In this document: piece by piece, positions 6,895 to 15,646 of the stretch
How the letters are laid out: every line of letters begins with the position of its first letter
Numbering within the stretch: position 1 is the stretch's first letter
Source of the DNA: Oscillospiraceae bacterium
GTDB lineage: Bacteria > Bacillota > Clostridia > Oscillospirales > Oscillospiraceae
Direction of reading: 5' to 3'
Assembly: GCA_022846095.1 (NCBI GenBank)
Contig: AP025583.1
Coordinates: 1,984,001 to 2,048,000, forward strand
DNA length: 64,000 nt
Program-made: the position numbers and the translations under genes
Notes under the pieces: generated by a model
Seen by the model: the letters and a program-made list of their open reading frames with translations, nothing else
What the model was told of the DNA's origin: nothing
The model's database searches: none

Positions 6895-6923
6895 TTGCAA
6901 TCCCATTCCTCCTATGGTAAACT
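6895..6923 (+). promoter_or_regulatory. sigma-A promoter of rplS
   Basis: TTGCAA (6895-6900) and TAAACT (6918-6923) with a 17-bp spacer. It leaves a ~95-nt leader before rplS. The leader contains GC-rich inverted sequences (about 6941-6975), so an L19-type autoregulatory leader is possible but not shown. Confidence 0.65.
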
Positions 6924-7026
6924 ATTGCAGTCTCAATAAAGGGCGGTCCTCTGCGGCCGCCGCCCGGCATGTCCGGACGGCACCCAAGGGCGCGCAAGAA
7001 CGCCTATAAACTAGGAGGAAAAATCA

Positions 7027-7368
7027 ATGGATCTGATGCAGGCATTTACCGAAAAGCACCTGAAAGCCGAGCCCCCCGCGGCCAACGTGGGCGACACCGT
7101 CCGCGTGCACATCCGCGTCAAGGAGGGCAGCCGCGAGCGTATCCAGGTGTTCGAGGGCACCGTCATCGCCAAGAAGCACGGCGGGATCGAGGAGAGCATC
7201 ACCGTGCGCCGCGTTTCCTACGGCGTCGGCGTGGAGAAGGTCTTCCCCATCCATGCTCCCACCATCGAGAAGATCGAGACCGTCCGTAAGGGCAAGGTCC
7301 GCCGCGCCAAGCTCTACTACCTGCGCGACCGCGTGGGCAAGAGCGCCAAGGTCAAGGAGCGCATCTAA
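7027..7368 (+). CDS. rplS: 50S ribosomal protein L19
   Basis: 113 residues, the normal length for bL19, which sits at the interface of the two ribosomal subunits. Conserved blocks include [41 protein letters not shown] and [15 protein letters not shown] strong AGGAGG lies 9 nt before the ATG. It is a one-gene transcript with its own promoter and a downstream terminator. Confidence 0.98.
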   Translation: MDLMQAFTEKHLKAEPPAANVGDTVRVHIRVKEGSRERIQVFEGTVIAKKHGGIEESITVRRVSYGVGVEKVFPIHAPTIEKIETVRKGKVRRAKLYYLRDRVGKSAKVKERI

Positions 7369-7380
7369 AGTCTTCGACGA

Positions 7381-7408
7381 AAAAGAGAGGCGAAAGCCTC
7401 TCTTTTTT
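7381..7408 (+). terminator. intrinsic terminator of rplS
   Basis: An 11-bp stem (7381-7391 with 7396-7406) closed by a GAAA tetraloop and followed by T6. Confidence 0.93.
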
Positions 7409-7461
7409 GCATTTATCGCAAAAAGTGGGGTTAACCTCTTTTTTTCTCACTACCTATTGTG

Positions 7462-7467
7462 TATAAT
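7462..7467 (+). promoter_or_regulatory. -10 element upstream of rbgA
   Basis: TATAAT, 41 bp before the rbgA start, is preceded by TGTG, as in Firmicutes TRTG-type promoters. No clear -35 hexamer is present; the region there is a T-run. Confidence 0.45.
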
Positions 7468-7508
7468 AGCTTCAATATGCAAAAGTACAGCGCCGAGGGG
7501 GCGGATTT

Positions 7509-8390
7509 GTGAATATCCAATGGTATCCCGGCCATATGACCAAGACGCGCCGGATGATCGCCGAGCAGCTGAAATACGTGGATTTGGTGGCCGAGGTGGT
7601 GGACGCGCGCATCCCCGTCTCCAGCCGAAACCCGGACATCGACGAGCTGGTGGGGGAGAAGCCCCGGCTCATTATCCTCAACCGGGCCGACCAGGCCGAC
7701 CCGGCCATGAACCGCGCCTGGGAGGACTGGTTCCGCGCCCGGGGCTTTGCGGTGATGGAGACAAACGCAAAGGACGGAAAGGGTGTAAACCAGTTTTCCA
7801 GTACAGTGAAAACCGTGCTGAAGGACAAGATCGCCGCCTGGCAGGCCAAGGGCCAGGTGGGCAGGCCCATCCGGGCTATGATTGTAGGCGTGCCCAACGT
7901 GGGCAAATCCACCTTCATCAACCAGGTGGCCAAGCGGAAATCCGCCAAGGCGGGGGACCGGCCCGGCGTGACCCGGGGCAAGCAGTGGGTGGCCGTGGAC
8001 GCGGGGCTGGACCTGCTGGACACCCCCGGCATCCTCTGGCCCAAGTTCGAGGACCAGTCCATCGGCCTGAATCTGGCCTTTACCGGGGCGGTGAAGGATG
8101 AAATTATGGACGTGGAGACCCTGGCCTGCCACTTCATGGAATTGCTGGCCCAGCGCTACCCCCAGTCCCTGACGGAGCGCTACAAGCTCTCGCCCGCGCC
8201 GGGGGAGCCGGGCTGGCAGCTGCTGGAGCAGGCGGCGCGCAAGCGCGGGTTCCTCGTCTCCGGCGGCGAGGTGGACACCGAGCGCATGGCCAAAATCCTG
8301 CTGGACGAGTATAGAGGCGGCAAGCTGGGCCGCTTTACACTGGAGCGCCCCCAGGATCTGGAGGCTGCGGAGGCCCGGGAGGATGGCTGA
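7509..8390 (+). CDS. rbgA: ribosome biogenesis GTPase RbgA (YlqF)
   Basis: 293 residues. RbgA is a circularly permuted GTPase needed for late 50S subunit assembly. Permutation is seen directly: the G4-like LNRADQAD (~58) precedes the P-loop GVPNVGKST (~125), followed by G2 GVTRG and G3 DTPG. The N-terminus WYPGHMTKTRR is the family signature, and the basic C-terminal helical part ends in LGRFTLERP. It starts with GTG behind GAGGGGG, and its end overlaps rnhB by 8 nt. The neighbourhood rplS-rbgA-rnhB-yraN is the usual Firmicutes order. Confidence 0.95.
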   Translation: MNIQWYPGHMTKTRRMIAEQLKYVDLVAEVVDARIPVSSRNPDIDELVGEKPRLIILNRADQADPAMNRAWEDWFRARGFAVMETNAKDGKGVNQFSSTVKTVLKDKIAAWQAKGQVGRPIRAMIVGVPNVGKSTFINQVAKRKSAKAGDRPGVTRGKQWVAVDAGLDLLDTPGILWPKFEDQSIGLNLAFTGAVKDEIMDVETLACHFMELLAQRYPQSLTERYKLSPAPGEPGWQLLEQAARKRGFLVSGGEVDTERMAKILLDEYRGGKLGRFTLERPQDLEAAEAREDG

Positions 8391-8979
8391 TCTGTGGGCC
8401 CTGGAGCGGGCGTGCCGCGCCGGTGGGATCGGCCTGGTCTGCGGCGCGGACGAGGCGGGGGCCGGGCCCCTGGCCGGCGCGGTCTACGCCGGGGCGGTCA
8501 TCCTGCCGGACGGCCTGGCCCTGGAGGGGCTCAACGACTCCAAGCAGGTGAGCCCCAAAAACCGGGACCGCCTCTTCGACGAGATCCGCGAAAAGGCGGT
8601 GGCCTGGGCGGTGGCCTGGGTGGACGAGGGGGAGATCGACCGCATCAACATCCTCAACGCCCGGATGCTGGCCATGGACAAGGCCATCCATCTGCTGGAA
8701 CCGGCCCCGGAGTTCGCCCTCATTGACGGCAACCGGAATAAGGGCATTACCATCCCCAACGCCACGGTGGTCAAGGGGGACAGCCGCAGCGCCAGTATCG
8801 CGGCGGCCTCCATCCTGGCCAAGGTGAGCCGGGACCGCTACATGGAGGAGCTGGACCGGCGCTACCCGGAGTACGGCTTTGCCCGGCACAAGGGCTACCC
8901 CACCAAGGCCCACTACGAGGCGCTGCGGAAGTACGGCCCCTGCCCCGTCCACCGCAAGACCTTTTTGAAAAACGTATGA
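8383..8979 (+). CDS. rnhB: ribonuclease HII
   Basis: 198 residues. RNase HII removes ribonucleotides from RNA-DNA hybrids. The acidic active-site residues are in place: Asp23-Glu24 in GADEAG, an Asp in LIDGN (~113) and an Asp in KVSRDRY (~148). The family consensus DEAGRGPLAG here reads DEAGAGPLAG. The Arg of the GRG substrate-recognition motif is thus replaced by Ala27. Translation is coupled to rbgA (8-nt overlap) and to the next gene through ATGA. Confidence 0.93.
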   Translation: MADLWALERACRAGGIGLVCGADEAGAGPLAGAVYAGAVILPDGLALEGLNDSKQVSPKNRDRLFDEIREKAVAWAVAWVDEGEIDRINILNARMLAMDKAIHLLEPAPEFALIDGNRNKGITIPNATVVKGDSRSASIAAASILAKVSRDRYMEELDRRYPEYGFARHKGYPTKAHYEALRKYGPCPVHRKTFLKNV

Positions 8980-9344
8980 GCGGGGGAGAGGCGAAGCTCC
9001 TGGGCCGCTGGGGGGAGGCCCTGGCGGCGGAGTACCTGCGGCGGCGCGGCTACCGGGTGGTGGCCGCGGGATACCGCTCCCGGTTCGGCGAAATCGACCT
9101 GATTGCAGAGGCCGGCAAGTACATGGCCTTTATAGAGGTAAAGCTGCGCAAGGACGACTGCTTCGCCCCGGCCCGGGCCTTCGTGGACGCCCGGAAGCAG
9201 AACCGGATCCGCACCACGGCGGAGCTCTACCTCGCGGCGCGCCCCACGGCCCTCCAGCCCCGCTTTGACGTGGCGGAGATCTACGCGCCTCAGGGGATGC
9301 GGACGGAGCATCCACAGATCAATTACCTTGAAAATGTATTTTGA
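8976..9344 (+). CDS. YraN/UPF0102 family nuclease-fold protein
   Basis: 122 residues, the usual length for UPF0102. The restriction-endonuclease-like core shows GEALAAEYLRRRGYRV, FGEIDLIA and FIEVKLRK; the E-x-K in EVKLR is the expected catalytic-like pair. The biological role is unsettled in the family. The start overlaps rnhB by 4 nt (ATGA), so the two are translationally coupled. Confidence 0.88.
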   Translation: MSGGEAKLLGRWGEALAAEYLRRRGYRVVAAGYRSRFGEIDLIAEAGKYMAFIEVKLRKDDCFAPARAFVDARKQNRIRTTAELYLAARPTALQPRFDVAEIYAPQGMRTEHPQINYLENVF

Positions 9345-9360
9345 GAAGGGGGAACCTCCC

Positions 9361-10308
9361 TTGAAAAATTCCATCCACGTCTTTGACGGCCACTGCGACA
9401 CGGTGCTGCGCTGCTACGAGCAGGGCGGCGGTATGCGGGAGAGCGGGGGCCATCTGGATTTGACCCGGGCCGGGTCGTTCGGCGGCTGGGCGCAGTTCTT
9501 CGCCATCTTCGGGGACGAGGGCACCGCGCCGGGCAAGTCCCTCTGGCAGATTTTCAGTGAGGAGTACGCCCTTTTCCGCCGGGAGCTGGAGCAAAACGGC
9601 GATCTGGCCGCGTTGTGCACCACGGGCGCGGAGGCCGAGGCCGCCTGGAAGGCCGGAAAGACGGCGGCCTTCCTCTCCGTGGAGGGGGCCGGGCTGCTGG
9701 AGTGCAGCCTGGAGCGGCTGGACGAGGCCTACGCCATGGGGGTGCGGGCGGTGAACCTGACCTGGAACCATCCCAACGCCCTCTCGGGCACCAACGCGGC
9801 TGACCGGGAGCGCGGCCTGTCCGGGCTGGGCCGGGCGTACGTGCGCAAGATGCAGCGGCTGGGGATGCTGGTGGACGTGTCCCACCTGTCCGACCCCGGC
9901 TTCTGGGACGTGGCGGAGACGGCGGAGAAGCCCTTCTTTGCCAGCCACTCCAACGCCCGGGCCCTGTGCCCCCATCCCAGGAACTTGACCGACGAGATGT
10001 TTACTGCCATAATAGACCATGGCGGCGTGGCCGGCCTGAACATGTACGCGGCCTTTTTGGGGGAGCACCCGGACGTTGACACGGTGGTGGCCCACCTGGA
10101 GCACTTTTTGGATCTGGGCGGGGAGCGCAGCGTGGCCCTGGGCGGCGACTGGGACGGCTGCTCCGCCCTGCCGGAGGGGATCGCCGGGATACAGGATCTG
10201 GAGCGGCTGTACGAGCGGCTTTTGCAGCGAAACTACGGCGCGGCGCTGATAGACGCCGTGTTTTATCAGAATTTAATGAGGGTTGTGAACGAAGTATGTA
10301 CTATGTAA
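9361..10308 (+). CDS. membrane dipeptidase-like metallopeptidase (M19)
   Basis: 315 residues of the amidohydrolase-fold renal dipeptidase family, zinc enzymes that hydrolyse dipeptides, including D-amino-acid ones. Metal and structural motifs are in order: DGHCDT near the N-terminus, SVEGAG, LTWNHPN, DVSHLSDPGFWD, ASHSNARA and GGDWDG. No signal peptide, so probably cytoplasmic. The TTG at 9361 is preferred (GGGGG 8 nt upstream); an in-frame ATG at 9334 lies inside yraN and lacks a ribosome binding site. The 3' end overlaps thrC by 13 nt. Confidence 0.88.
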   Translation: MKNSIHVFDGHCDTVLRCYEQGGGMRESGGHLDLTRAGSFGGWAQFFAIFGDEGTAPGKSLWQIFSEEYALFRRELEQNGDLAALCTTGAEAEAAWKAGKTAAFLSVEGAGLLECSLERLDEAYAMGVRAVNLTWNHPNALSGTNAADRERGLSGLGRAYVRKMQRLGMLVDVSHLSDPGFWDVAETAEKPFFASHSNARALCPHPRNLTDEMFTAIIDHGGVAGLNMYAAFLGEHPDVDTVVAHLEHFLDLGGERSVALGGDWDGCSALPEGIAGIQDLERLYERLLQRNYGAALIDAVFYQNLMRVVNEVCTM

Positions 10309-11783
10309 GCACGCGCAACAAGGACGACCGGCACAGCGCCGCCGACGCCATCGCCCAGGGGCTGGCCCCCGACGGCGGCCTGCTCACGCCCGAGGTGCTG
10401 CCCAAGCTGTCCCAGAACGGCCTGGAGACCATGCGGGACATGTCCTACCAGCAGCGGGCGGTCTATGTGATGGGGGCGTTCCTGGACGACTACAGCTCCT
10501 CCGAGGTCTCCGCCTACGCCGTCAAGGCCTACGGCCCGGAGAAGTTCGACGTGAAGGAGGTGGCCCCCGTCCGCACCCTGGACGGGAACACCTACTGCCT
10601 GGAGCTCTGGCACGGGCCCACCTGCGCCTTCAAGGACATGGCGCTGCAGATGCTGCCCCACCTGCTCTCCGCCGCGCTGGTGAAGAACGCCGAGGAGAAG
10701 ACCGCCTGCATCCTGGCGGCCACCTCCGGGGACACCGGCAAGGCCGCGCTGGAGGGCTTTAAGGACGTGGAGGGCACCCGCATCCTGGTCTTCTACCCCA
10801 AGGACGGGGTGTCCGCCGTGCAGGAGCTGCAGATGCTCACCCAGGAGGGGGACAACGTGGGGGTCTGCTCCGTGGTGGGCAACTTCGACGACGCCCAGAC
10901 CGGCGTGAAGCGCATCTTCTCCGACGGGGAGCTGCGGCAGGAGCTGGAGGAGCGGGGCTATTTCCTCTCCTCCGCCAACTCCATCAACTGGGGCCGGGTG
11001 CTGCCCCAGATCGTCTACTACGTATCCGCCTACTGCGACCTGATGCGGGAGGGCAAGCTCCAGAACGGGGATAAGCTCAACGTGTGCGTGCCCACCGGCA
11101 ATTTTGGCAATATCCTGGCCGCGTACTACGCCAGGCAGATGGGCGTGCCCATCGGGAAGCTGATCTGCGCCTCAAACAGCAACAACGTGCTCACCGACTT
11201 CCTGAATACCGGCGTGTACGACCGCAACCGCAGGTTCTACAACACCATGTCCCCCTCCATGGACATTCTGATCTCCTCCAACCTGGAGCGGCTGCTCTTC
11301 GACCTGACCAACCACGACGACGGCCAGGTGCGGGATTGCATGGCGGCCCTGGCCGCCGACGGGCGCTACGAGGTGCCCGAGGCGGTGAAGCAGAGCCTGA
11401 AAAAGTATTTCGCCGCCGGGTACTGCGACGATGCGCGCACGGAAAAGGTCATCGGGGCCATGTGGCGGGACGCGGGCTATCTCATCGACCCCCACACCGC
11501 CGTGGCCTTCGACGTGCTGGAGCAGTACCGCCGGGAGACCGGGGACGAGACCCCCACGCTGGTGGTCTCCACCGCCAGCCCCTTCAAGTTCTGCGACAGC
11601 GTGCTGGGCGCGCTGGGCGTGGCGGAGCTGGCCCGGGGCACCGCCCTGATCGACCAGCTCTCGGACGTGACCGGCGTGGCCGCGCCTGCGTCCCTGGCGC
11701 AGCTCAAGAACAAGGCCAAGCGCTTTGACAGGAACGTGACCCGGGAGCACATGGCGGACGAGGTAAAGGACTTCCTGCGTTAG
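10296..11783 (+). CDS. thrC: threonine synthase
   Basis: 495 residues, the long form of this PLP enzyme, which converts O-phosphohomoserine to threonine. The PLP lysine is in PTCAFKDMALQ (~115), the phosphate loop resembles PTGNFGNILAAY (~267), and the N-terminus YYVSTRN and DGGLLTPE are typical. The start lies inside the end of the dipeptidase gene, so expression is tied to that gene rather than to an amino acid operon. No T-box or attenuator is seen. Confidence 0.95.
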   Translation: MYYVSTRNKDDRHSAADAIAQGLAPDGGLLTPEVLPKLSQNGLETMRDMSYQQRAVYVMGAFLDDYSSSEVSAYAVKAYGPEKFDVKEVAPVRTLDGNTYCLELWHGPTCAFKDMALQMLPHLLSAALVKNAEEKTACILAATSGDTGKAALEGFKDVEGTRILVFYPKDGVSAVQELQMLTQEGDNVGVCSVVGNFDDAQTGVKRIFSDGELRQELEERGYFLSSANSINWGRVLPQIVYYVSAYCDLMREGKLQNGDKLNVCVPTGNFGNILAAYYARQMGVPIGKLICASNSNNVLTDFLNTGVYDRNRRFYNTMSPSMDILISSNLERLLFDLTNHDDGQVRDCMAALAADGRYEVPEAVKQSLKKYFAAGYCDDARTEKVIGAMWRDAGYLIDPHTAVAFDVLEQYRRETGDETPTLVVSTASPFKFCDSVLGALGVAELARGTALIDQLSDVTGVAAPASLAQLKNKAKRFDRNVTREHMADEVKDFLR

Positions 11784-11795
11784 GAGGAGCGTGCC

Positions 11796-12626
11796 GTGAG
11801 ATTTGTCAGCGTGGAAAAGCTGGGGCTGCTGGGGCTGGCGCTGGCCCTCTGCGCGGGCTGCGGCGCGCCCCTCCCGGCACAGACCGCCGCCGCGGAGGAG
11901 ACCGTCCCGCAGTTCAGCGAGGACTACACCGATGCGGTGGTCTGGCATATCGTAGGAAAGGACCTGGATCTGGAGGCCATCGACTCCTACCCGCAGAAGA
12001 TTACCAATCTGGAGCGGAACGGCGTTTGGATCTCCTTTGATCTGCAGATTAGGAATCTGCCCTATGTCGGACTGGACCCCGTGCCCATCGACGGCCAGGA
12101 GTACCCGGACGCGGTGAAGGCCTATCTGGAGCCGTCGGAGAAGGTGAGCTGGGATGGCGAGGAAATCCAGGCATTCTTTTCCCGTATCAAAGGGGATAAT
12201 GTCCTCATTTATGCGGGAAATGCCGCGCGGTTGATCGGGCGTACGCTTACCTATGACACCGAGCTGGCCCAAGAGATTACAGAGGGCTCCAGCGATACGG
12301 TGAACGCGGAGGAGGCTTTGGCCCGCGGCAAAGGCACGTGCAGCGAGTATACAAACCTCTTTTTGGCCGCCATGCGATCCAGGGGAATCCCCGCCCGGAT
12401 GGAGAGCGGGTTTTCGATGGGACGGGATGGAGTGCACTATTCCTTTCACGCCTGGGCGGAATTCTACCTGAATGGATACGGCTGGATCCCGGCTGACGCG
12501 CAGGTCGGGCATGTCGGTATTCCGGACAGTTATATCCGGTTGGAACAGGGGCTGGACTTTGCAGACATGGGGAAAAAGCTGCGGGACTATCGGGTGATGG
12601 CAACCGCAGGGGCGCAGACAAACTGA
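11796..12626 (+). CDS. transglutaminase-like lipoprotein
   Basis: 276 residues. A short signal sequence ends in a lipobox (ALCAGC, Cys ~25), so the protein is probably membrane-anchored outside the cell. The C-terminal half is a transglutaminase-like cysteine-protease fold: Cys in GKGTCSEYTN, His in YSFHAWAEF and Asp in GWIPADAQ. The substrate is unknown. GTG start with AGGAGGAG 7-8 nt upstream, 12 nt after thrC. Bases ~12130-12600 appear slightly less GC-rich than the neighbours. Confidence 0.85.
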   Translation: MRFVSVEKLGLLGLALALCAGCGAPLPAQTAAAEETVPQFSEDYTDAVVWHIVGKDLDLEAIDSYPQKITNLERNGVWISFDLQIRNLPYVGLDPVPIDGQEYPDAVKAYLEPSEKVSWDGEEIQAFFSRIKGDNVLIYAGNAARLIGRTLTYDTELAQEITEGSSDTVNAEEALARGKGTCSEYTNLFLAAMRSRGIPARMESGFSMGRDGVHYSFHAWAEFYLNGYGWIPADAQVGHVGIPDSYIRLEQGLDFADMGKKLRDYRVMATAGAQTN

Positions 12627-12644
12627 AAACACCGGAGGGATCAC

Positions 12645-13322
12645 ATGGCCCTGTACGCACTGGGGGACACCCACCTGTCCCTGAGCACCAATAAGCCCAT
12701 GGACGTGTTCGGCGGCGGCTGGGAGGGGTACGTCGAAAAGCTCTCCGCCGGGCTGGGGACCCTGGGGCCTGAGGACACCGTCGTATTGTGCGGGGACATC
12801 TCCTGGGGTATGAGCCTGCCGGAGGCCCGCGCGGACTTCGCCTTCCTGGACGCCCTGCCGGGGCGGAAGATCATATTGAAGGGCAACCACGACTACTGGT
12901 GGAACACGGCCTCCAAGATGAACGCCTTTTTTGAAGAAAACGGCTTCACCACCCTGAACATCCTGCACAACAACTGCTATTTCTACGGCCCTTACGCCCT
13001 GTGCGGCACCCGGGGCTGGTTCTATGAGGAGAAGGGGAGCGACAAGGTGTTCCGCCGGGAGCTCATCCGGCTGGAGGCGTCGCTGAAGGCGGCGGGGGAG
13101 AGGGAGAAGCTGTGCTTCCTCCACTACCCGCCCTGCTACCAGGGGTACACCTGCCCGGAGATTATGGAGCTGATGGAGCGCTACGGCGTACGGCGCTGCT
13201 ACTACGGCCATCTCCACGGGGGGAGCCACCGGCTGGCCATCGAGGGAAAGTATGGAAAAGTCGAGTACCATCTGGTGTCGGCGGATTACCTGGACTTCCA
13301 ACCGCAAACAATCTGTGAATAA
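12645..13322 (+). CDS. metallophosphoesterase (calcineurin-like)
   Basis: 225 residues with the full set of metal-binding motifs of the calcineurin-like fold: GDTHL (~8), CGDISWG (~48), GNHDYWW (~79), HYPP (~160) and GHLHGGS (~187). It is a soluble phosphohydrolase of unknown substrate. It lies 18 nt after the lipoprotein gene and has its own CGGAGG ribosome binding site. Confidence 0.9.
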   Translation: MALYALGDTHLSLSTNKPMDVFGGGWEGYVEKLSAGLGTLGPEDTVVLCGDISWGMSLPEARADFAFLDALPGRKIILKGNHDYWWNTASKMNAFFEENGFTTLNILHNNCYFYGPYALCGTRGWFYEEKGSDKVFRRELIRLEASLKAAGEREKLCFLHYPPCYQGYTCPEIMELMERYGVRRCYYGHLHGGSHRLAIEGKYGKVEYHLVSADYLDFQPQTICE

Positions 13323-13335
13323 ATGAAAAAAAGTC

Positions 13336-13364
13336 TGGAAATCTGTGTCCGCTTCTGATAGAAT
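13336..13364 (+). promoter_or_regulatory. candidate sigma-A promoter of tig
   Basis: TGGAAA (13336-13341) and TAGAAT (13359-13364) with a 17-bp spacer, about 75 bp before tig. The -35 is weak (4/6). Confidence 0.5.
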
Positions 13365-13439
13365 AAGGCGGATAACGCAAAAGAGGGCTCCGAACGCATT
13401 TTTCTGCGCAAACGGGGCTGACAGGAGGAAGTAAACAAC

Positions 13440-14837
13440 ATGAATGTCAAGAGCGTCGAGAAGCAGGAGAAGAGCACGGTCGAGCTGGTTATCGAGGTGA
13501 GCCGCGAGGAGTTTGAGGCCGCCATCGACAAGGTCTATAAGAAGCAGCGCGGCAGCATCAACGTGCCCGGCTTCCGCAAGGGCCACGCCCCCCGGAAGGT
13601 CATTGAGGGCATGTATGGCTCCGGCGTATTTTATGAAGATGCCATGAACGATATTTACCCCACCGCGTATGCCCAGGCCATCGAGCAGGAGAAGCTGGAC
13701 GCCGTGGCCTGGCCCCAGGTGGAGATCCAGGAGGTGGGCAAGGACGGCTTTACCTTTAAGGCCGTCGTCACCGTGCGCCCCGAGGTCACCCTGGGCGAGT
13801 ACAAGGGCCTGAGCGCTGAGAAGGAAGCGGCCGAGGTCACCGACGAGGATCTGGACGGCGAACTCAAGCCCTTCATCAGCCGCGCCACCCGCATCGTCAC
13901 CGTGGAGCGCGAGGCCAAGAACGGCGACACCGTCGTGATCGACTTCGAGGGCTTCAAGGACGGCGTGCCCTTCGAGGGCGGCAAGGCCGAGGGCTACAGC
14001 CTGGAGCTGGGCTCCGGCTCCTTCATCCCCGGGTTCGAGGAGCAGGTCGTGGGCCTGAAGGCCGGCGACGAAAAGGATCTGGACGTGACCTTCCCCGCCG
14101 ACTATCAGGCCGAGGAGCTGGCCGGCGCCCCCGTGGTGTTCAAGGTCAAGGTCAACGAGGTCAAGGAGAAGCAGGAGCCCGTGGTGGACGACGAGTTTGC
14201 CAAGGACGTGTCCGAGTTCGACACCCTGGCCGATCTGAAGAAGGACCTGGGCGAGAAGCTCAAGGCCCGCCGCGAGGAGCAGGCCGACCGCAGCTTCCGC
14301 GAGGCCCTCATGGAGCAGGTCATCGCCAACATGCAGGTTGAGATTCCCGACGCCATGGTGGACTACCAGGCCGAGAAGCTGCTCAACAGCTACGCCCAGC
14401 GTATCACCTCCCAGGGCATCCCCTTTGAGAACTACCTGTCCATGATGGGCATGAGCATGGACGACATGAAGGCCCAGTCCGCCGAGGCCGCCCTGCACCA
14501 GGTGCAGCACGATCTGGCCCTGGGCGCCATCGTGAAGGCCGAGCAGATCGAGATCACCGACGAGGAGCTGGAGGCCGAGCTGGTCCGCCTGGCCGGGCAG
14601 TACCAGATGGAGCTGGACGACGTAAAGAAGGCCGTCAACGCCGACGACGTGAAGGCCGACCTGGCCGAGAAGAAGGCCGCCGATCTGATCTTCGACAGCG
14701 CCAAGGTGGGCAAGGCCCCCGCCAAGAAGGCCGCCAAAAAGACCGCCAAGAAGGCGGAGGAGGCCGAGGGCGAGGAGAAGCCCAAGAAGACCACCCGCAA
14801 GAAGAAGGCCGACGACGAGGAGAAGGCCGCGGAATAA
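13440..14837 (+). CDS. tig: trigger factor (ribosome-bound chaperone and prolyl isomerase)
   Basis: 465 residues. The N-terminal ribosome-binding domain carries the signature GFRKGHAPRKVIE (~41-53). A FKBP-type isomerase domain follows (~150-245, GDTVVIDFEGFKDG, FIPGFEEQVVG), then the helical chaperone domain (~255-420). The last ~45 residues are an unusual low-complexity Lys/Ala/Glu tail (AKKAAKKTAKK, TTRKKK) beyond the normal end of the family. Start supported by AGGAGG 11 nt upstream. It heads the tig-clpP-clpX-lon group. Confidence 0.96.
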   Translation: MNVKSVEKQEKSTVELVIEVSREEFEAAIDKVYKKQRGSINVPGFRKGHAPRKVIEGMYGSGVFYEDAMNDIYPTAYAQAIEQEKLDAVAWPQVEIQEVGKDGFTFKAVVTVRPEVTLGEYKGLSAEKEAAEVTDEDLDGELKPFISRATRIVTVEREAKNGDTVVIDFEGFKDGVPFEGGKAEGYSLELGSGSFIPGFEEQVVGLKAGDEKDLDVTFPADYQAEELAGAPVVFKVKVNEVKEKQEPVVDDEFAKDVSEFDTLADLKKDLGEKLKARREEQADRSFREALMEQVIANMQVEIPDAMVDYQAEKLLNSYAQRITSQGIPFENYLSMMGMSMDDMKAQSAEAALHQVQHDLALGAIVKAEQIEITDEELEAELVRLAGQYQMELDDVKKAVNADDVKADLAEKKAADLIFDSAKVGKAPAKKAAKKTAKKAEEAEGEEKPKKTTRKKKADDEEKAAE

Positions 14838-14974
14838 TCTCCTTCGGATCCTGATTCTGGGTATAGAGTCCGGGCGTGCGGGCATACTTTTGTGTGTGAC
14901 TGCCCGCCGCCGTTCGGAGAGGATGGGCCGGCGCAGCTTGCGCCGAACATCAATAAAAAGGAGATCCTGTTACC
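14838..14974. other. tig-clpP intergenic region with two hairpins
   Basis: 137 bp without a gene. It holds an inverted repeat GCGGGCA...TGCCCGC (about 14878-14907) and a second GGCGCA-GCT-TGCGCC (about 14932-14946). Neither is followed by a T-run. No CtsR or CIRCE operator was recognised by eye. Confidence 0.5.
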
Positions 14975-15556
14975 ATGAGCTTAGTTCCTTATGTAGTGGA
15001 GCAGACCAACCGGGGTGAGCGCTCCTACGACATTTTTTCCCGTCTGCTGAACGACCGCATCGTCTTTTTGGGCGAGGAGGTCAACGCCACCACCGCCGGC
15101 CTTATCGTGGCCCAGATGCTCTACCTGGAGGCCCAGGACCCGGACAAGGACATCCAGTTTTACATCAACAGCCCCGGCGGCTCCGTCACCGACGGCATGG
15201 CCATCTACGATGTGATGCGGTATATCAAGTGCGACGTGTCCACCTTCTGCGTGGGCATGGCCGCCAGCATGGGCGCGTTCCTGCTCTCCTCCGGCACCAA
15301 GGGCAAGCGCTTCGCCCTGCCCAACGCCGAGATTATGATCCACCAGCCCTCCGGCGGCACCCAGGGCCAGGCCAGCGACATCAAGATCCAGGCCGAGTGG
15401 ATGCTCCGCACCCGTGAAAAGCTCAACCGGATCCTGGCCGAGAACACCGGCAAGGCCATCGAGCAGATCGCCATCGACACCGAGCGCGACAACTTTATGC
15501 CCGCCGAGGAGGCCTGTGCCTACGGCCTCATTGACAAAGTTATCTACCACAGGTAA
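14975..15556 (+). CDS. clpP: ATP-dependent Clp protease proteolytic subunit
   Basis: 193 residues. This serine peptidase forms the tetradecameric barrel that works with ClpX and other Clp ATPases. The catalytic triad is Ser98 (GMAASMGAF), His123 (MIHQPSGG) and Asp172 (ERDNFM), the same numbering as in Bacillus. AAAAGGAG lies 10 nt before the ATG. clpX follows after a terminator, so the two can be expressed separately. Confidence 0.98.
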   Translation: MSLVPYVVEQTNRGERSYDIFSRLLNDRIVFLGEEVNATTAGLIVAQMLYLEAQDPDKDIQFYINSPGGSVTDGMAIYDVMRYIKCDVSTFCVGMAASMGAFLLSSGTKGKRFALPNAEIMIHQPSGGTQGQASDIKIQAEWMLRTREKLNRILAENTGKAIEQIAIDTERDNFMPAEEACAYGLIDKVIYHR

Positions 15557-15565
15557 AATAGCGCC

Positions 15566-15609
15566 GGGGAGCGGGGAGGTAACGCCCCGCTCCCCTTGCG
15601 TGTTTTTTT
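15566..15609 (+). terminator. intrinsic terminator between clpP and clpX
   Basis: An 11-bp GC-rich stem (15566-15576 with 15585-15595) followed by a T-rich tail with T7 ending at 15609. Confidence 0.85.
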
Positions 15610-15646
15610 AATCGGGCCGCGCGGCGGCTTTTTGCGAGGTATTAAT

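Noticed and set aside
6924-7026. L19-type autoregulatory leader before rplS
   Set aside because: Inverted sequences exist, but I could not fold them into the known leader with confidence; only noted with the promoter.
11172-14885. Very long minus-strand open frame (about 1237 codons)
   Set aside because: It is antisense to thrC, the lipoprotein, the phosphoesterase and tig. The Leu/Gly/His-rich composition is the usual mirror of GC-rich coding sequence.
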